A DNA stretch of 64,000 nucleotides from Chromobacterium sp. ATCC 53434 (lineage in GTDB: Bacteria; Pseudomonadota; Gammaproteobacteria; Burkholderiales; Chromobacteriaceae), in NCBI RefSeq assembly GCF_002848345.1, contig NZ_CP025429.1, forward strand, positions 248,001 to 312,000. The letters run 5' to 3'. The translations under genes were made by a program, and so were the position numbers. The notes beneath the pieces are model-generated. The model was not told the DNA's origin. It did not search any database and saw nothing but the letters and a program-made list of their open reading frames with translations. The number at the start of each line of letters is the position of its first letter. The first letter of the stretch is position 1. Below, in pieces: positions 44,281-55,326 of this stretch.

Positions 44281-45299
44281 CGGCCGGTCTTCTCCAGCCG
44301 GAACACGCGCGAATGGCGGCCGTCGTCCAGCGGCAGGCCGCCGTCGCCGGCGCCGGGGGCGCTGTCGTTCAGCCTCAGGCCCAGCCGCTCGAAGATCGGC
44401 CGGCATTCGGCGTCGGTGGCGTTGGACTTGCAGCCGAAGTCGGCGCTGTCGTCGCGGCCGATGTCGTTGCCGGCGAACAGCGACTGCAGGTCCAGCACCA
44501 CCTGGTCGGACTTCGGATCGAAGCGGTCGAACGCCACCTTGAAGCGGTTGGGCTTGCCGCAGCGGTAGCCACCGACGGCGGCGGCGTCGGGCTGGCAGTC
44601 GGTGGAGCCGAGGTGGAAGGCCCAGCGGTCGCTGGTGCCGCCGCCGGCGCGCCTGACGCCGCCCTCGGGCGCCAGGTCGACGCGCATGAAGCGGTGGCCG
44701 GACTGCCATTCCCACATCAGCCAGTAGATGCCGAGTATCGGGTGCGGCGGGCTGTGCGCCGGCTGGTGGTTCAGCGCGACGTCCTCGCCTTTGGCGTTTT
44801 TGGCCGACACCGGCACGCCGACCCGGAAGCTGAGACCGGTGTAGCTGTCGGCCGGCACGCTGCCGACCACCTCGCTATTGCCGCCGGCCAGCGGCTGGTA
44901 GACCGGGGTGTCGCCGTCGTCGCGCGCCGGGTCCTTGCAGCTGCCGCCGGCGAAGTCCAGCAGCGCCAGGTTCAGGTACTGCCATTTGCTGCCCTGGTCC
45001 AGCCGCAGCGGCACTTCCTGGCCGCGGTTGTTGATCAGCGCCACGTCGTGGACGTAGAGCATGCCCTCGGCCAGCGTGGCCGTGGCCTGGCCGCTGCCGA
45101 TGCCGGCGATCCGGGTATGGCAGGCTACCGGCTGGCCGCCGGCTTTCAAGGCGAAGCGGACGGTGGTGTCGCCGCCGCCGTAGCCGGGGTCCGGACGCGC
45201 GGCGTCCTGGCCCTGCTCGCCGCTGCTTTTGACGCCGCCGCCGAGGCAGGCGGCCAGACCCAGGCACAGGCCGGGCACGAGAATCCAGTTGCGCTTCAT
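44277..45299 (-). CDS. mbnP: MbnP-family copper-binding lipoprotein
   Basis: 340 aa. Lipobox LGLAAC (C18). Four-Cys family wording: PVACHTRIAGIG, GGSCKDPARDDGDTPVYQP, STDCQPDAAAVGGYRCGKPN and FGCKSNATDAECRPIF; LGIYWLMWEWQSGHRFMRVD is the Trp-rich strand region. This is the metallo-mystery-pair protein MbnP, which binds copper through a kynurenine made by MbnH. Unlike many homologues it carries a lipoprotein anchor. Which Trp is modified cannot be stated from sequence alone. Confidence 0.88.
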   Translation of the reverse strand: MKRNWILVPGLCLGLAACLGGGVKSSGEQGQDAARPDPGYGGGDTTVRFALKAGGQPVACHTRIAGIGSGQATATLAEGMLYVHDVALINNRGQEVPLRLDQGSKWQYLNLALLDFAGGSCKDPARDDGDTPVYQPLAGGNSEVVGSVPADSYTGLSFRVGVPVSAKNAKGEDVALNHQPAHSPPHPILGIYWLMWEWQSGHRFMRVDLAPEGGVRRAGGGTSDRWAFHLGSTDCQPDAAAVGGYRCGKPNRFKVAFDRFDPKSDQVVLDLQSLFAGNDIGRDDSADFGCKSNATDAECRPIFERLGLRLNDSAPGAGDGGLPLDDGRHSRVFRLEKTGR

Positions 45300-45318
45300 C
45301 TTGATCTCCCCTTGGGCA

Positions 45319-47265
45319 TTACCAGTGCGCCTGCAGCTTCATCCACAGCGTGCGGCCCGGTTCGTTGACGCGCAGGGCGCGCTGGTAGCCGGCGACGTCG
45401 GCGCCGCTGCTGCTGACGTGCTCGGCGTAGCCGCGGTTCAGCAGGTTGTCTATGCCGGCCGTCAGCTTCAGCGCCTTGCTGACGCGCCAGCCGCCGTTCA
45501 GCGACAGCACGGCGAAGCCCGGCGTCGGACCCAGGTCCTGGCTGGCGATATTGCCCTGGCCGACGGCGTAGCGGTCCTGGCCGGCGGCCACGCGCCATAC
45601 GGCGGCGGCGGCCCAGGTCTGGTTGTCCCAGGCCAGGCTCAGCGTGGCGCTCAGCGGCGGCGTCTGTGCCAGCGGCCTGTCGTCGGTGGTGTTGGCGCCC
45701 CAGCTGTAGGCGGCGCTGCCGGCCAGCCGCCACTCGGGCGCGAACTGCCAGGAGGCGTCGGCCTCCAGGCCGTAGCGGACGGCCTGGACGTTGCGGGTGG
45801 CCTGGGCGGCGGTCCGGTCGACCAGCAGGAAGTCGTCGATGCGGCCGAGATAGGCCGACAGCGAGCCGCTGACCTTGTCGCCGTGGTACAGCGCGCCGAA
45901 GTCGAGCTGGGTGTTGCGTTCCGGCTGCAGCACTGGCCGGCCGGCGGCGACATAGCTGCGCTCCCAGTAGTCCGGCGCGCGCTCGGCGACGCCGACGCCG
46001 GCGTACGGCGTCCAGTCGCCCAGCTTGTACTCGTAGCGGGCGAAGCCGCTGTACAGCCGGTAGTCCTGCAGCTGCTCGCCGCGGCCGGCGGCGGCGTCGT
46101 AATAGGCGCGCACGCGGTCGTGGCGCCAGCCGGCCACCAGCTTGCCGCCGTACAGCGGGGCGCTGCCCTCGGCGTACAGGCCGGCGCGCTGCAAGTGCTG
46201 GTCGGCCACCCGTGGCTGGGCGGCGTAGTCGAGCCCGCCGGCGCGGCTGGTGTGGCGGTCGTTCTGCCAGTCGACGCCGACGGTCAGGTCGATGTCGGAG
46301 AACGCCAGGTCCGCCTCCAGCTTGGCGGCGTCGGTGTTGCGGTCCGGATTGCTGGCGCGCGGCGGCCTGCCCGGCGCCAGCGGCCGCAGCGAGTAGTTGT
46401 CCATCACGTGGTCGGCGTAGCTGTGGTTGGCCGCCAGCCTGACCGCGTCCAGCCACGGCGCGAGATTGCGCTGCTCGGCCTTGAGGCCCCAGGCGCTGCG
46501 GTCGAACTGGCTGCCGTCCATCATCCGGTCGGCGTAGGCGGCGCGGCCGCGGCCGAAGTCGCCGGACAATTCCAGCGTGGTGTCGCGGCCAGGGGTGAAG
46601 CCGGCGACGACGCTCTGGCTGTCGCGGCGGTAAGCCGAATGGACCTTGCGGCCGTCGCCGTCGCGGTAGTCGCCGGCCTGGTTGTGCGAATCTATCAGCC
46701 GCAGATAGCCGAGCGGGCCGCCCAGCGTCAGGTCGGCGTAGCCGTCGTAGCGCTCGGCGGAGCCGGCCAGCACGCTGCCGTCGAAGCGCAGGCCGGCCGC
46801 GTCGAACGGCCGGGTCCGGCGTTCGAAGCTGACGGCGCCGGCGATCAGCGCGCCGCCGTATTTGACCGATTGCGGTCCCTTGATCACCACCAGCTTGTCG
46901 TAGGCGTCGGGAAACAGGTAGGCGGTGGGCGGGTCCATCCGGCCCGGGCAGCCGCCGTAGACGAAGCCGCCGTTGGCCAGGATGTTCAGGCGGGAGCCGC
47001 CGAGGCCGCGCAGCAGCGGATCGCCGGAGCTGCCGCCCTTGCGCACCACGTCGAAGCCGGGAATGGTTTTCAGCAGGTCGGCGCCGTCGCCGGCCGGCAC
47101 CGGTTGGCGCGGCGCGCGCGGATCGGTCTCGACCCGCAGCGGCTGCTCGGTCCTGACGGCGGTGACGACGATGGTGTCGGCGTGGAATTCGGGCAGATCG
47201 GCGCCCATGGCGGAGCCGGCCGCCAGCGCCAGCGGCACGGGCAGCAACAGGGGATTCAGGTTCAT
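45319..47265 (-). CDS. oprC: OprC-type TonB-dependent copper receptor
   Basis: 648 aa. Signal peptide 1-21, TonB box DTIVVTA (30-36), plug and 22-strand barrel ending in an aromatic residue. The copper ligands of OprC are conserved: C106-P-G-R-M110 (CxxxM) in the plug and H286-V-M288 (HxM) in DHVMDNYSLR on an extracellular loop. GGCPGRMDPPTAYLFPDAYDKLVVIKGPQS is the family signature. It imports copper across the outer membrane. It is the first gene of an operon with MbnP (19 bp) and MbnH (overlap), giving a self-contained copper acquisition module. Confidence 0.92.
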   Translation of the reverse strand: MNLNPLLLPVPLALAAGSAMGADLPEFHADTIVVTAVRTEQPLRVETDPRAPRQPVPAGDGADLLKTIPGFDVVRKGGSSGDPLLRGLGGSRLNILANGGFVYGGCPGRMDPPTAYLFPDAYDKLVVIKGPQSVKYGGALIAGAVSFERRTRPFDAAGLRFDGSVLAGSAERYDGYADLTLGGPLGYLRLIDSHNQAGDYRDGDGRKVHSAYRRDSQSVVAGFTPGRDTTLELSGDFGRGRAAYADRMMDGSQFDRSAWGLKAEQRNLAPWLDAVRLAANHSYADHVMDNYSLRPLAPGRPPRASNPDRNTDAAKLEADLAFSDIDLTVGVDWQNDRHTSRAGGLDYAAQPRVADQHLQRAGLYAEGSAPLYGGKLVAGWRHDRVRAYYDAAAGRGEQLQDYRLYSGFARYEYKLGDWTPYAGVGVAERAPDYWERSYVAAGRPVLQPERNTQLDFGALYHGDKVSGSLSAYLGRIDDFLLVDRTAAQATRNVQAVRYGLEADASWQFAPEWRLAGSAAYSWGANTTDDRPLAQTPPLSATLSLAWDNQTWAAAAVWRVAAGQDRYAVGQGNIASQDLGPTPGFAVLSLNGGWRVSKALKLTAGIDNLLNRGYAEHVSSSGADVAGYQRALRVNEPGRTLWMKLQAHW

Positions 47266-47381
47266 CGCGGAATGTCTAGCTTATGGTTTTATGCCGTCGA
47301 TGCTAGTGGAAACTGTTCGGACGCGGAATGCGGCATATTGTCGCAGCCGCGGCGGCGGCGGGCTTGGTGTACAGTGGCGGC

Positions 47382-48644
47382 ATGAAATGGAATGCGATGT
47401 TGGAGGCCGAGCCGGCCGGGGACCCGCTGCAGGCCGGCCACCGCGTGCGCCGGCTGCGCTGGCTGATGCTGCTGCTCGCGCTGGCCATGCTGGCCGGCTG
47501 CGCGCTGGATGGTCTGGCGCTGCCGTGGCCGCTGGTCGGCCAGGCGCTGGCGACGCTGGCCCTGGTCAATCTCGCGCTGCCGCGGCTGCCCGGCTGGGGG
47601 CTGAAGGCCGAGTCGGCGCTGCGGCTCGGCCTGTTCTTCGACGTGCTGGTGTTGACCGAGCTGCTGGCCTTCAGCGGCGGCGCCGCCAATCCGCTGGCCT
47701 CGCTATACCTGCCGCCGGTGCTGTTCGCCGCGCTGTTGTCGCCGGGCTGGTTCGCCTGGCTGCTGGCGCTGCTCAGCGTGTCCGCCTACGGCCTGTTGTT
47801 CGAATGGCATCTGGACTGGCCGCTGAACGGCGGCAACGCCGCCTACGCCTTCAATCTGCATCTGTCGGGCATGTGGTTCAGCTTCGCCTTGTCGGCGCTG
47901 TTGATCGCCGGCTTCGTGTCGCGGCTGGCCCGCCAGCTGCGCCACCAGGGCGACGCGCTGGCCGAGGCGCGCGAGACCCAGCTGCGCGACGAGCAGCTGC
48001 TGGCCGTCGGCATGCAGGCGGCCGGCGCCGCCCACTCGTTGTCGACGCCGCTGAACACGCTGACGCTGCTGGTGGACGAGTTGCTCGGCGAGCGCCACGG
48101 CGACGAGGCGCTGCGGCAGGACCTGCTGTTGATGCGGGCGCAGCTGGGCAGTTGCCGCTCGGCGCTGGCCAGGCTCAAGCACGGCTCCGAGCCCAGCCCC
48201 GGCCCGCAGCCGCTGTTCGCCGCGTTGGCCGAGCGGCTGGAGGGCTGGCGCAGCCTGCGGCCGGACCTGAGGCTGGACTGGCGGGCGCCGGACGGCGACG
48301 ATCCGCCGGTCAGGCTGGACGCGGCCTTCTGGCCGGCGTTGTTCAATCTGGTCAACAACGCGGCCGAGGCCGGCGGCGGCGCGGTGGAGGTGACCGCGCG
48401 GCTGGACGGGCGGACGCTGAGCCTGGACATCGTCAACCGCCAGGGCTGTCTGAGCGGGGCGCAGCTGGCCCGCGCCGGGCTGGCGCCGCTGGAGTCGGCC
48501 AAGCCGGCCGGCCTGGGCCTGGGCATGTTGCTCAGCCACGCGACGCTGGCGCGGTTGGGCGGCACGCTGAGCCTGGACAACCGCGCCGACGGCGGCGTGC
48601 GCGCCCGCATTGAGCTGCCGCTGGGACTGGAGGACGGCCAGTGA
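47382..48644 (+). CDS. regB: RegB/PrrB-type redox sensor histidine kinase
   Basis: 420 aa with six membrane helices (about 25-175). The quinone-sensing motif GGAANPLASLYLPPV (99-113) and the RegB H-box AAGAAHSLSTPLNTL (H218) are present. C258, in RAQLGSCRSALARL, aligns with the redox-active Cys of RegB. N- and G-box motifs (NLVNNAAEAGG, GLGLGML) complete the kinase. It senses the quinone pool/redox state. The ATG at 47382 is chosen; earlier and later starts are possible. Confidence 0.88.
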   Translation: MKWNAMLEAEPAGDPLQAGHRVRRLRWLMLLLALAMLAGCALDGLALPWPLVGQALATLALVNLALPRLPGWGLKAESALRLGLFFDVLVLTELLAFSGGAANPLASLYLPPVLFAALLSPGWFAWLLALLSVSAYGLLFEWHLDWPLNGGNAAYAFNLHLSGMWFSFALSALLIAGFVSRLARQLRHQGDALAEARETQLRDEQLLAVGMQAAGAAHSLSTPLNTLTLLVDELLGERHGDEALRQDLLLMRAQLGSCRSALARLKHGSEPSPGPQPLFAALAERLEGWRSLRPDLRLDWRAPDGDDPPVRLDAAFWPALFNLVNNAAEAGGGAVEVTARLDGRTLSLDIVNRQGCLSGAQLARAGLAPLESAKPAGLGLGMLLSHATLARLGGTLSLDNRADGGVRARIELPLGLEDGQ

Positions 48645-49165
48645 GCGCTTTTCTGCTGATAGACGACGACGAGGCTTTCGCGACGGTGCTGTCGCGCTCG
48701 CTGACGCGACGCGGCCATGCGGTCGCCTGGGCCAGGAACGCCGACGAGGCGCTGGCGCGGGTCGCCGAGCGGCCGGCGCGCATCCTGCTGGATCTGAACC
48801 TGGACGGCGACAGCGGCCTCAGCCTGTTGCCGGCGCTGCGGGCGCTCAGCCCCGACAGCGCCATCGTCGTGCTGACCGGCTACGCCAGCATCGCCACCGC
48901 CGTCGAGGCGACCAAGCTCGGCGCGGTGCAGTATCTGGCCAAGCCGGCCGGCGTCGACGAGATCCTGGCCGCCTTCGCCCAGCAGGCGGCCAATCCGGAA
49001 CTGCCGGTGGCGCCGCAGCCGATGTCGCTGCGCCGCGTCACCTGGGAGCATCTGCAGCGGGTGCTGGCCGAGCACGACGGCAATATCTCCGCGACCGCGC
49101 GCGCCTTGAACATGCACCGCCGCACCCTGCAGCGGATGCTGGCCAAGCGGCCGGTGAAAAGCTGA
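48641..49165 (+). CDS. regA: RegA/PrrA-type response regulator
   Basis: 174 aa from GTG (GGAGG 7 bp upstream), overlapping the regB stop by 4 bp. Receiver with D9-D10, phospho-acceptor D51, T79 and K101, then a Fis-type helix-turn-helix (VTWEHLQRVLAEHDGNISATARALNMHRRTLQRML, about 130-168). This compact RegA architecture controls respiration and redox genes. It is divergent from the copper operon and may regulate it. Confidence 0.92.
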   Translation: MSAFLLIDDDEAFATVLSRSLTRRGHAVAWARNADEALARVAERPARILLDLNLDGDSGLSLLPALRALSPDSAIVVLTGYASIATAVEATKLGAVQYLAKPAGVDEILAAFAQQAANPELPVAPQPMSLRRVTWEHLQRVLAEHDGNISATARALNMHRRTLQRMLAKRPVKS

Positions 49166-49286
49166 GCCGGATCATGACAAATATATAAATCGGCCGGTGG
49201 CCGGTCATCGGAAAATATGATTGGAGCGCAGGCTTGGGCGCGGCGTAACGTGCGGATTCGATACCGATAAAACGAGGAGATCCGAG

Positions 49287-50918
<1,632 letters not shown>

Positions 50919-50980
50919 AAAATGGATTATTTGCTCTATCTCTATGGATTTTTGTAGAGCAATTACGTTAGAATGCGCTC

Positions 50981-51100
50981 TGCACTGAGAACCGCAAGGT
51001 TTTGAGGTGTTAGCCCCTCGAAATATCGAGCTGGCCAAGGCCGGTCCGATGTTTCTTCCTCGTGTTGACCCCTGCAGCATTGCCGCAGGGGTGTTTTTTT
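50981..51100 (+). ncRNA. candidate small RNA, ~120 nt
   Basis: A -10 TAGAAT (50969-50974) with a T-rich -35 region predicts a start near 50981. The RNA would hold an AACC-GCAA-GGTT hairpin with a GNRA loop (about 50990-51001), CTCGA-AATA-TCGAG (51018-51031) and GGCC-AA-GGCC hairpins, and a terminator CCCCTGC/GCAGGGG followed by T7 (51069-51101). A 267 bp frame crosses it and reads through the terminator, so it is unlikely to be a gene. The next gene begins 258 bp later, too far for a simple leader. Confidence 0.5.
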
Positions 51101-51357
51101 TCCCACGCCTGTTTCCGCGTCTGTCCACCGCCTGCCGAGAGCGACGCCACCTAGCCGGAAGGCCGTCTTTACAATGCGGATGTGGTATTCACATCGACTG
51201 TTTCCCATGCGCCGCCTATCATATTTACAACGGCATGAGCTGGGTCAAGCTGTGCCCGGCCGAGCTGATTTAGCGTGTTTATGCCGTGTTCGAATAAAAC
51301 ACCATCGCGGCAACGGCAAGCCTCGCCTGGGCACGACAGCGTAAAAAAGGGAAACAG
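51101..51357 (+). promoter_or_regulatory. upstream region of the chemoreceptor gene
   Basis: 257 bp with no gene. It contains ordinary GC-rich sequence and AT-rich patches near 51215-51235 and 51270-51302. No exact promoter is identified; GGGAAA stands just before the ATG. Confidence 0.3.
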
Positions 51358-53235
51358 ATGAAATCACTCCGCAGCCGCCTGATAGCGCTCAACGCCTTGT
51401 TGATGGCGCTGTTCGGCCTGGTCCTGGTGACCATAGTCTTCATGCAGATGCGATCGGAAATCCTGGAGGGCCTGGACAACGAATTTGCCGCCAGCCTGAA
51501 GGGCCAGAGCGCGGTGGTGACCACCTGGCTCGGCGAGAAGAAGCAGCAGATCGTCGCCCAGACCGGGGCCGCCAATGAGGCCGACGCGCTGCGCTTCCTC
51601 AAGGTCGGCACGAAGGCCGGCGGCTTCAACGTCAACTATGTCGGCTACGCCGACGGCCGCACGCTGTTTTCCGACGACTGGCAGGCGCCGGCCGACTACA
51701 AGGTGGCCGACCGCGAGTGGTACAAGCTGGCCCAGGCGGCCGGACAGCCCATCGTCACCGATCCCTATGTCGACGAGGCTACGAAGAAGCTGACCGTCAC
51801 CATCGCCGCGCCGTTCAACCACAACGGCGCCTTCGGCGGCGTCGTGGCCGGCGACGTGATGGTGGATACGCTGGTGAAGTCGGTGCTGGCGCTGAAGGTG
51901 CGCGGCAACGGCTACGCCTTCATCGTCGACAAGAAGGGCACTATCATCGCCCACCCGCAGGCCGAGCTGACGCTGAAGCCGATCGCCGGCGTGGTGCCGT
52001 CGCTGACCGCCGACCGGCTGGGCCAGCTGGTGCAGAACGACAAGGCGTCCGATGTCGACATCGGCGGCAAGGGCATGCTGATCGCCGCCCAGGCCATCCC
52101 CGGCACCAACTGGATACTGGCGCTGGTGTCCGACCGCGAGGTCATCCTGGCGCCGCTGACCACGCTGCTGTACACGATAGGCGGGCTGACGCTGCTGGTG
52201 TTCGCGCTGATGATTCCGTTCTCCAGCCTGATCATAGGCCGGATGCTGGCCGGCCTGGTCAGGCTGAAGGCGGCGATGGAGGACATCGCCCGTGGTCAGG
52301 GCGACCTGACGCTGAGGCTGAAGGACGACGGCCAGGACGAGATCGCCGCCACCGCGCGGGCCTTCAACACCTTCGTCGCCCAGCTGGGCCATCTGTTTCG
52401 CGGCCTGAAGGGCGACGCGCGCGGCGTGGTCGGCGGCGTGCAGGACGCCAGCCAGCTGGTTGCCAGCGTCGCGCAGAGCTCGCGTCACATCTCCGACGTG
52501 TCCTCGTCCAATGCCGCGACGCTGGAGCAGATCACCGTCTCCATTTCCCACATCGCCGACAGCGCCCGCCAGGCCGACATGCTGGCCAGCTCCACCGGCA
52601 ACAATCTGGCCGCCAGCGCCGACAATATGCAGCGGCTGTCGTCCGGCATGGAAAACACCGTGCAATCGGTGCGCGGGCTGGAAGAGATGCTGTCCTCGCT
52701 GGACAAGCGCTCGCAGGAAATCTCCGGCATCACCAATGTGATCCGCGACATCGCCGACCAGACCAATCTGTTGGCCTTGAACGCGGCGATCGAGGCGGCG
52801 CGGGCCGGCGAGCAGGGCCGCGGCTTCGCCGTGGTGGCCGACGAAGTGCGCAAGCTGGCCGAGCGCACCGCGCAGGCGACGCTGGAAATCTCCAATATGG
52901 TCGGCGCGATCCGCGAGGAGACCGGCCGCGCCGTCGGCGACGTCAACAGCACGGTGCAGGCGGTGGACGAGGGCGTCGGCCTGACCCGCGAGGCGGTCGA
53001 CAATATCGCCGCCATCCGCGAATCGATGCTGGACGTGGTGGCCAAGATGAGCGAGATCTCCAGCTCCACCCAGGAGCAGCACAAGGCCACCACGCTGATC
53101 GCGCAGAGCTCGGAGGCGATCAACGGCCATGTGCTGGAGAACGACGACGTGCTGCAGAACGTCAGCAGCACCTTGAGCGGGCTGGCCGGCAACGCCGGCA
53201 AGATGGACGCCGAGTTCAACAAGTTCCGGCTGTAG
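51358..53235 (+). CDS. amino acid chemoreceptor (PctA-like MCP)
   Basis: 625 aa. Membrane helix 1 (about 9-30), a periplasmic double-Cache domain (about 35-270), helix 2 (about 272-295), HAMP, and a signalling domain with tip [38 protein letters not shown]. The universal amino acid-binding motif is complete: Y114, R119, W121, Y122, Y137 and D166 line up with Y121, R126, W128, Y129, Y144 and D173 of PctA with a constant offset of 7. So it should detect alpha-amino acids directly. Confidence 0.9.
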   Translation: MKSLRSRLIALNALLMALFGLVLVTIVFMQMRSEILEGLDNEFAASLKGQSAVVTTWLGEKKQQIVAQTGAANEADALRFLKVGTKAGGFNVNYVGYADGRTLFSDDWQAPADYKVADREWYKLAQAAGQPIVTDPYVDEATKKLTVTIAAPFNHNGAFGGVVAGDVMVDTLVKSVLALKVRGNGYAFIVDKKGTIIAHPQAELTLKPIAGVVPSLTADRLGQLVQNDKASDVDIGGKGMLIAAQAIPGTNWILALVSDREVILAPLTTLLYTIGGLTLLVFALMIPFSSLIIGRMLAGLVRLKAAMEDIARGQGDLTLRLKDDGQDEIAATARAFNTFVAQLGHLFRGLKGDARGVVGGVQDASQLVASVAQSSRHISDVSSSNAATLEQITVSISHIADSARQADMLASSTGNNLAASADNMQRLSSGMENTVQSVRGLEEMLSSLDKRSQEISGITNVIRDIADQTNLLALNAAIEAARAGEQGRGFAVVADEVRKLAERTAQATLEISNMVGAIREETGRAVGDVNSTVQAVDEGVGLTREAVDNIAAIRESMLDVVAKMSEISSSTQEQHKATTLIAQSSEAINGHVLENDDVLQNVSSTLSGLAGNAGKMDAEFNKFRL

Positions 53236-53297
53236 ACGCCGCCTCGCCGCCCCGAACGCCGCCTTGCCAGGCGGCGTTTTTGCGTTGATGATCCCAA

Positions 53298-53462
53298 GAG
53301 CCTGTTTACGATCTTTTTACGAGCGTCCCGGGGCCGTTTTCTGCCGGCGCATGGCTTTGTCAAACGTCCCTTGCAGTGAACGACACTGCGGCGGGCCGCT
53401 TTGGGCGCCCTGCATCCGGCAGAAAACCGCCGATGCCGCAAAATGATCGTAAACAGGTTCTC
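53298..53462. mobile_element. foldback/MITE-like element, 165 bp
   Basis: Left end GAGCCTGTTTACGATC (53298-53313) and right end GATCGTAAACAGGTTCTC (53445-53462) are inverted repeats. Inside, CGTTTTCTGCCGG and CCGGCAGAAAACCG continue the pairing and GCAGTG-AACGA-CACTGC forms the apex, so nearly the whole element folds into one hairpin. No coding capacity. It ends 28 bp before the next start codon and may supply 5' UTR sequence. Confidence 0.8.
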
Positions 53463-53490
53463 AGCAACTTTCCGATTTGGCCAAGGCGCG

Positions 53491-55326
53491 ATGAACCCGC
53501 TCTCTCCCGATACTTTGCTCGCCGCCCGCTTGCTGGCCGAAGGCGAGCTCGCCGGCGCGCTGCGAGCGGCGCAGGACGGCCTGGTGGCCGATCCCGGCAA
53601 CGCGCCGCTGTGGAATCTGCTCGGCGTCTGCGCCGCGCGCCTCGGCCAGCCGGCCTTGGCGGCGCAGTGCTGGACGCAGGCGCTGGCGCTCGATCCGGCG
53701 ACGCCGGACGCGCATTACAACCTGGGTTGCCTGGCGATGGAGCGGGACGACGCGGCGCAGGCCGAGGCCTGTTACCGCGCCGAGTTGAAGCGCGACGCCG
53801 GCCACCCGTCCAGCCTAGGCAATCTCGGCAATCTATTGCAGGACGCCGGCCGCCTGGACGAGGCCGAGGATTGTTTCCGCCGGCGGCTATCCTCCCAGCC
53901 CGGCGCGACCGCGCATTACCAGCTGGGCCGCCTGCTGGCCGAGCAGGGCCGGTCCGGCGAGGCCGAGGCGCATCTGCGGGTCTGCCTGGACAGCCAGCCG
54001 GACGATGCTGAGGCGCTGCAGCTGCTGGGCCGGCTGCTGGAGGAGCGGGGCGAGGCCGGCGAGGCCGAAGCCATGTTGCGGCGCGCACTGGAGTCGGCAC
54101 CGGGCCATGTCGTCGCCGGCAACAATCTGGGTTTGTTGCTGATGGCCCAGCGGCGCTGGGACGAGGCGGAGCGACATTTGCGCGCCGCCCACGCGGCAGC
54201 GCCTGGCGCGGCGCTGGCCAATCTGGCCAATCTGGCCTCGCTGCTGCTCGCCACCGGCCGCGCGGTGGAGGCGGAAGCCCTGGCGAAGCAGGCGCTGGCG
54301 GCAGAGCCTGGCCGCGCCGACTGGCTGAACCTGCTGGGCCTGGCCTTGCGCGAGCAAGGGCGGGACGACGAGGCTGGGCAGGCCTGGGAGCAAGGCCTGG
54401 CATCGGCGCCGGACCACCGCCGGCTGCGGCAGAATCTCGGCTATCTGCAACTAGCGCGCGGCGATTGGGCGGCCGGCTGGGCCAATCACGAGGCGAGGCT
54501 GGAGGCGGCCGCCTATCCCGTCTTGCCGTCGCCGCGCTGGCAAGGCGAGAGCCTGGCGGGCCGACGGCTGCTGGTGTTGTTCGAGCAGGGCTATGGCGAT
54601 GCGATACAGTTCAGCCGTTATCTGGCCGCATTGTCCGCGCGGGGCGCGACACGCGTCGTCGCGCTGTGCCGTCGGCCCTTACTGCCGCTGTTCGTCCGGC
54701 AATGGCCGCAGCTGGAGTGGCTGGCGATGGACGGCGGCTACCCGGCCGAGTTTCCGCCGCACGACTGCCATGTGTTTTCGATGAGCTTGCCATCGGTCTT
54801 GCGCGCTTTTGAGCCGCCAGCGGGCGAGTCCTATCTTCAGGCCGATCCGGCGCTGCGCCAAGCCTGGCGCGCGCGCCTGCCGGCCGGCCGCAATATCGGC
54901 CTGGTCTGGCGCGGCCGCGCCGAGCATCCGTTCGACCATTGCCGCTCGCTGCCGGGGCCGGAGGCCTTGCGGCCGCTGCTGGCTGATCACGGCGTCAACT
55001 GGATCTCGCTGCAGTCGGAGCCGGACGAGGCGGAGCGGACATGGCTGGCGGAAAACGGCGTGGCGGAGCTGGGCTCCGGCTTGATCGATTTCGCCGCCAG
55101 CGCGGCGCTGCTGGCGGCGCTGGACTGCCTGGTGGCGGTGGACACCGCGATGGCGCACCTGGCCGGCGCGCTGGGCCTGCCCTGCCATCTGTTGCTGTCC
55201 GCCGATCAGGTGGACTGGCGCTGGGGACTGGTCGGCGCGGCGACGCCGTGGTACCGCTCGCTGACGCTGGAGAGACGGCGGCGCGGGGAGTCGTGGGAGG
55301 CGCTCGCCGGGCGGATGACGGTTTGA
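53491..55326 (+). CDS. TPR protein with glycosyltransferase-like C-terminal domain
   Basis: 611 aa. Residues about 5-330 hold nine or so TPR units (for example LWNLLGVCAARLGQPALAAQCWTQALALDP). The C-terminal half (about 345-600) reads LLVLFEQGYGDAIQFSRYLAAL, GLVWRGRAEHPFDHCRSLP and CLVAVDTAMAHLAGALGLPCHLLL, the GT9/GT41-like GT-B domain of TPR-linked glycosyltransferases, as in flagellin or surface-protein modification systems. Acceptor unknown. ATG at 53491 is supported by an AAGG site. Confidence 0.82.
   Translation: MNPLSPDTLLAARLLAEGELAGALRAAQDGLVADPGNAPLWNLLGVCAARLGQPALAAQCWTQALALDPATPDAHYNLGCLAMERDDAAQAEACYRAELKRDAGHPSSLGNLGNLLQDAGRLDEAEDCFRRRLSSQPGATAHYQLGRLLAEQGRSGEAEAHLRVCLDSQPDDAEALQLLGRLLEERGEAGEAEAMLRRALESAPGHVVAGNNLGLLLMAQRRWDEAERHLRAAHAAAPGAALANLANLASLLLATGRAVEAEALAKQALAAEPGRADWLNLLGLALREQGRDDEAGQAWEQGLASAPDHRRLRQNLGYLQLARGDWAAGWANHEARLEAAAYPVLPSPRWQGESLAGRRLLVLFEQGYGDAIQFSRYLAALSARGATRVVALCRRPLLPLFVRQWPQLEWLAMDGGYPAEFPPHDCHVFSMSLPSVLRAFEPPAGESYLQADPALRQAWRARLPAGRNIGLVWRGRAEHPFDHCRSLPGPEALRPLLADHGVNWISLQSEPDEAERTWLAENGVAELGSGLIDFAASAALLAALDCLVAVDTAMAHLAGALGLPCHLLLSADQVDWRWGLVGAATPWYRSLTLERRRRGESWEALAGRMTV

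Noticed and set aside
45229..47385. 718-codon plus-strand frame over the copper receptor
   Set aside because: Same shadow effect; the minus-strand OprC has all family motifs.
51007..51273. 88-codon plus-strand frame over the small RNA
   Set aside because: Reads through the terminator and shows no protein signature.
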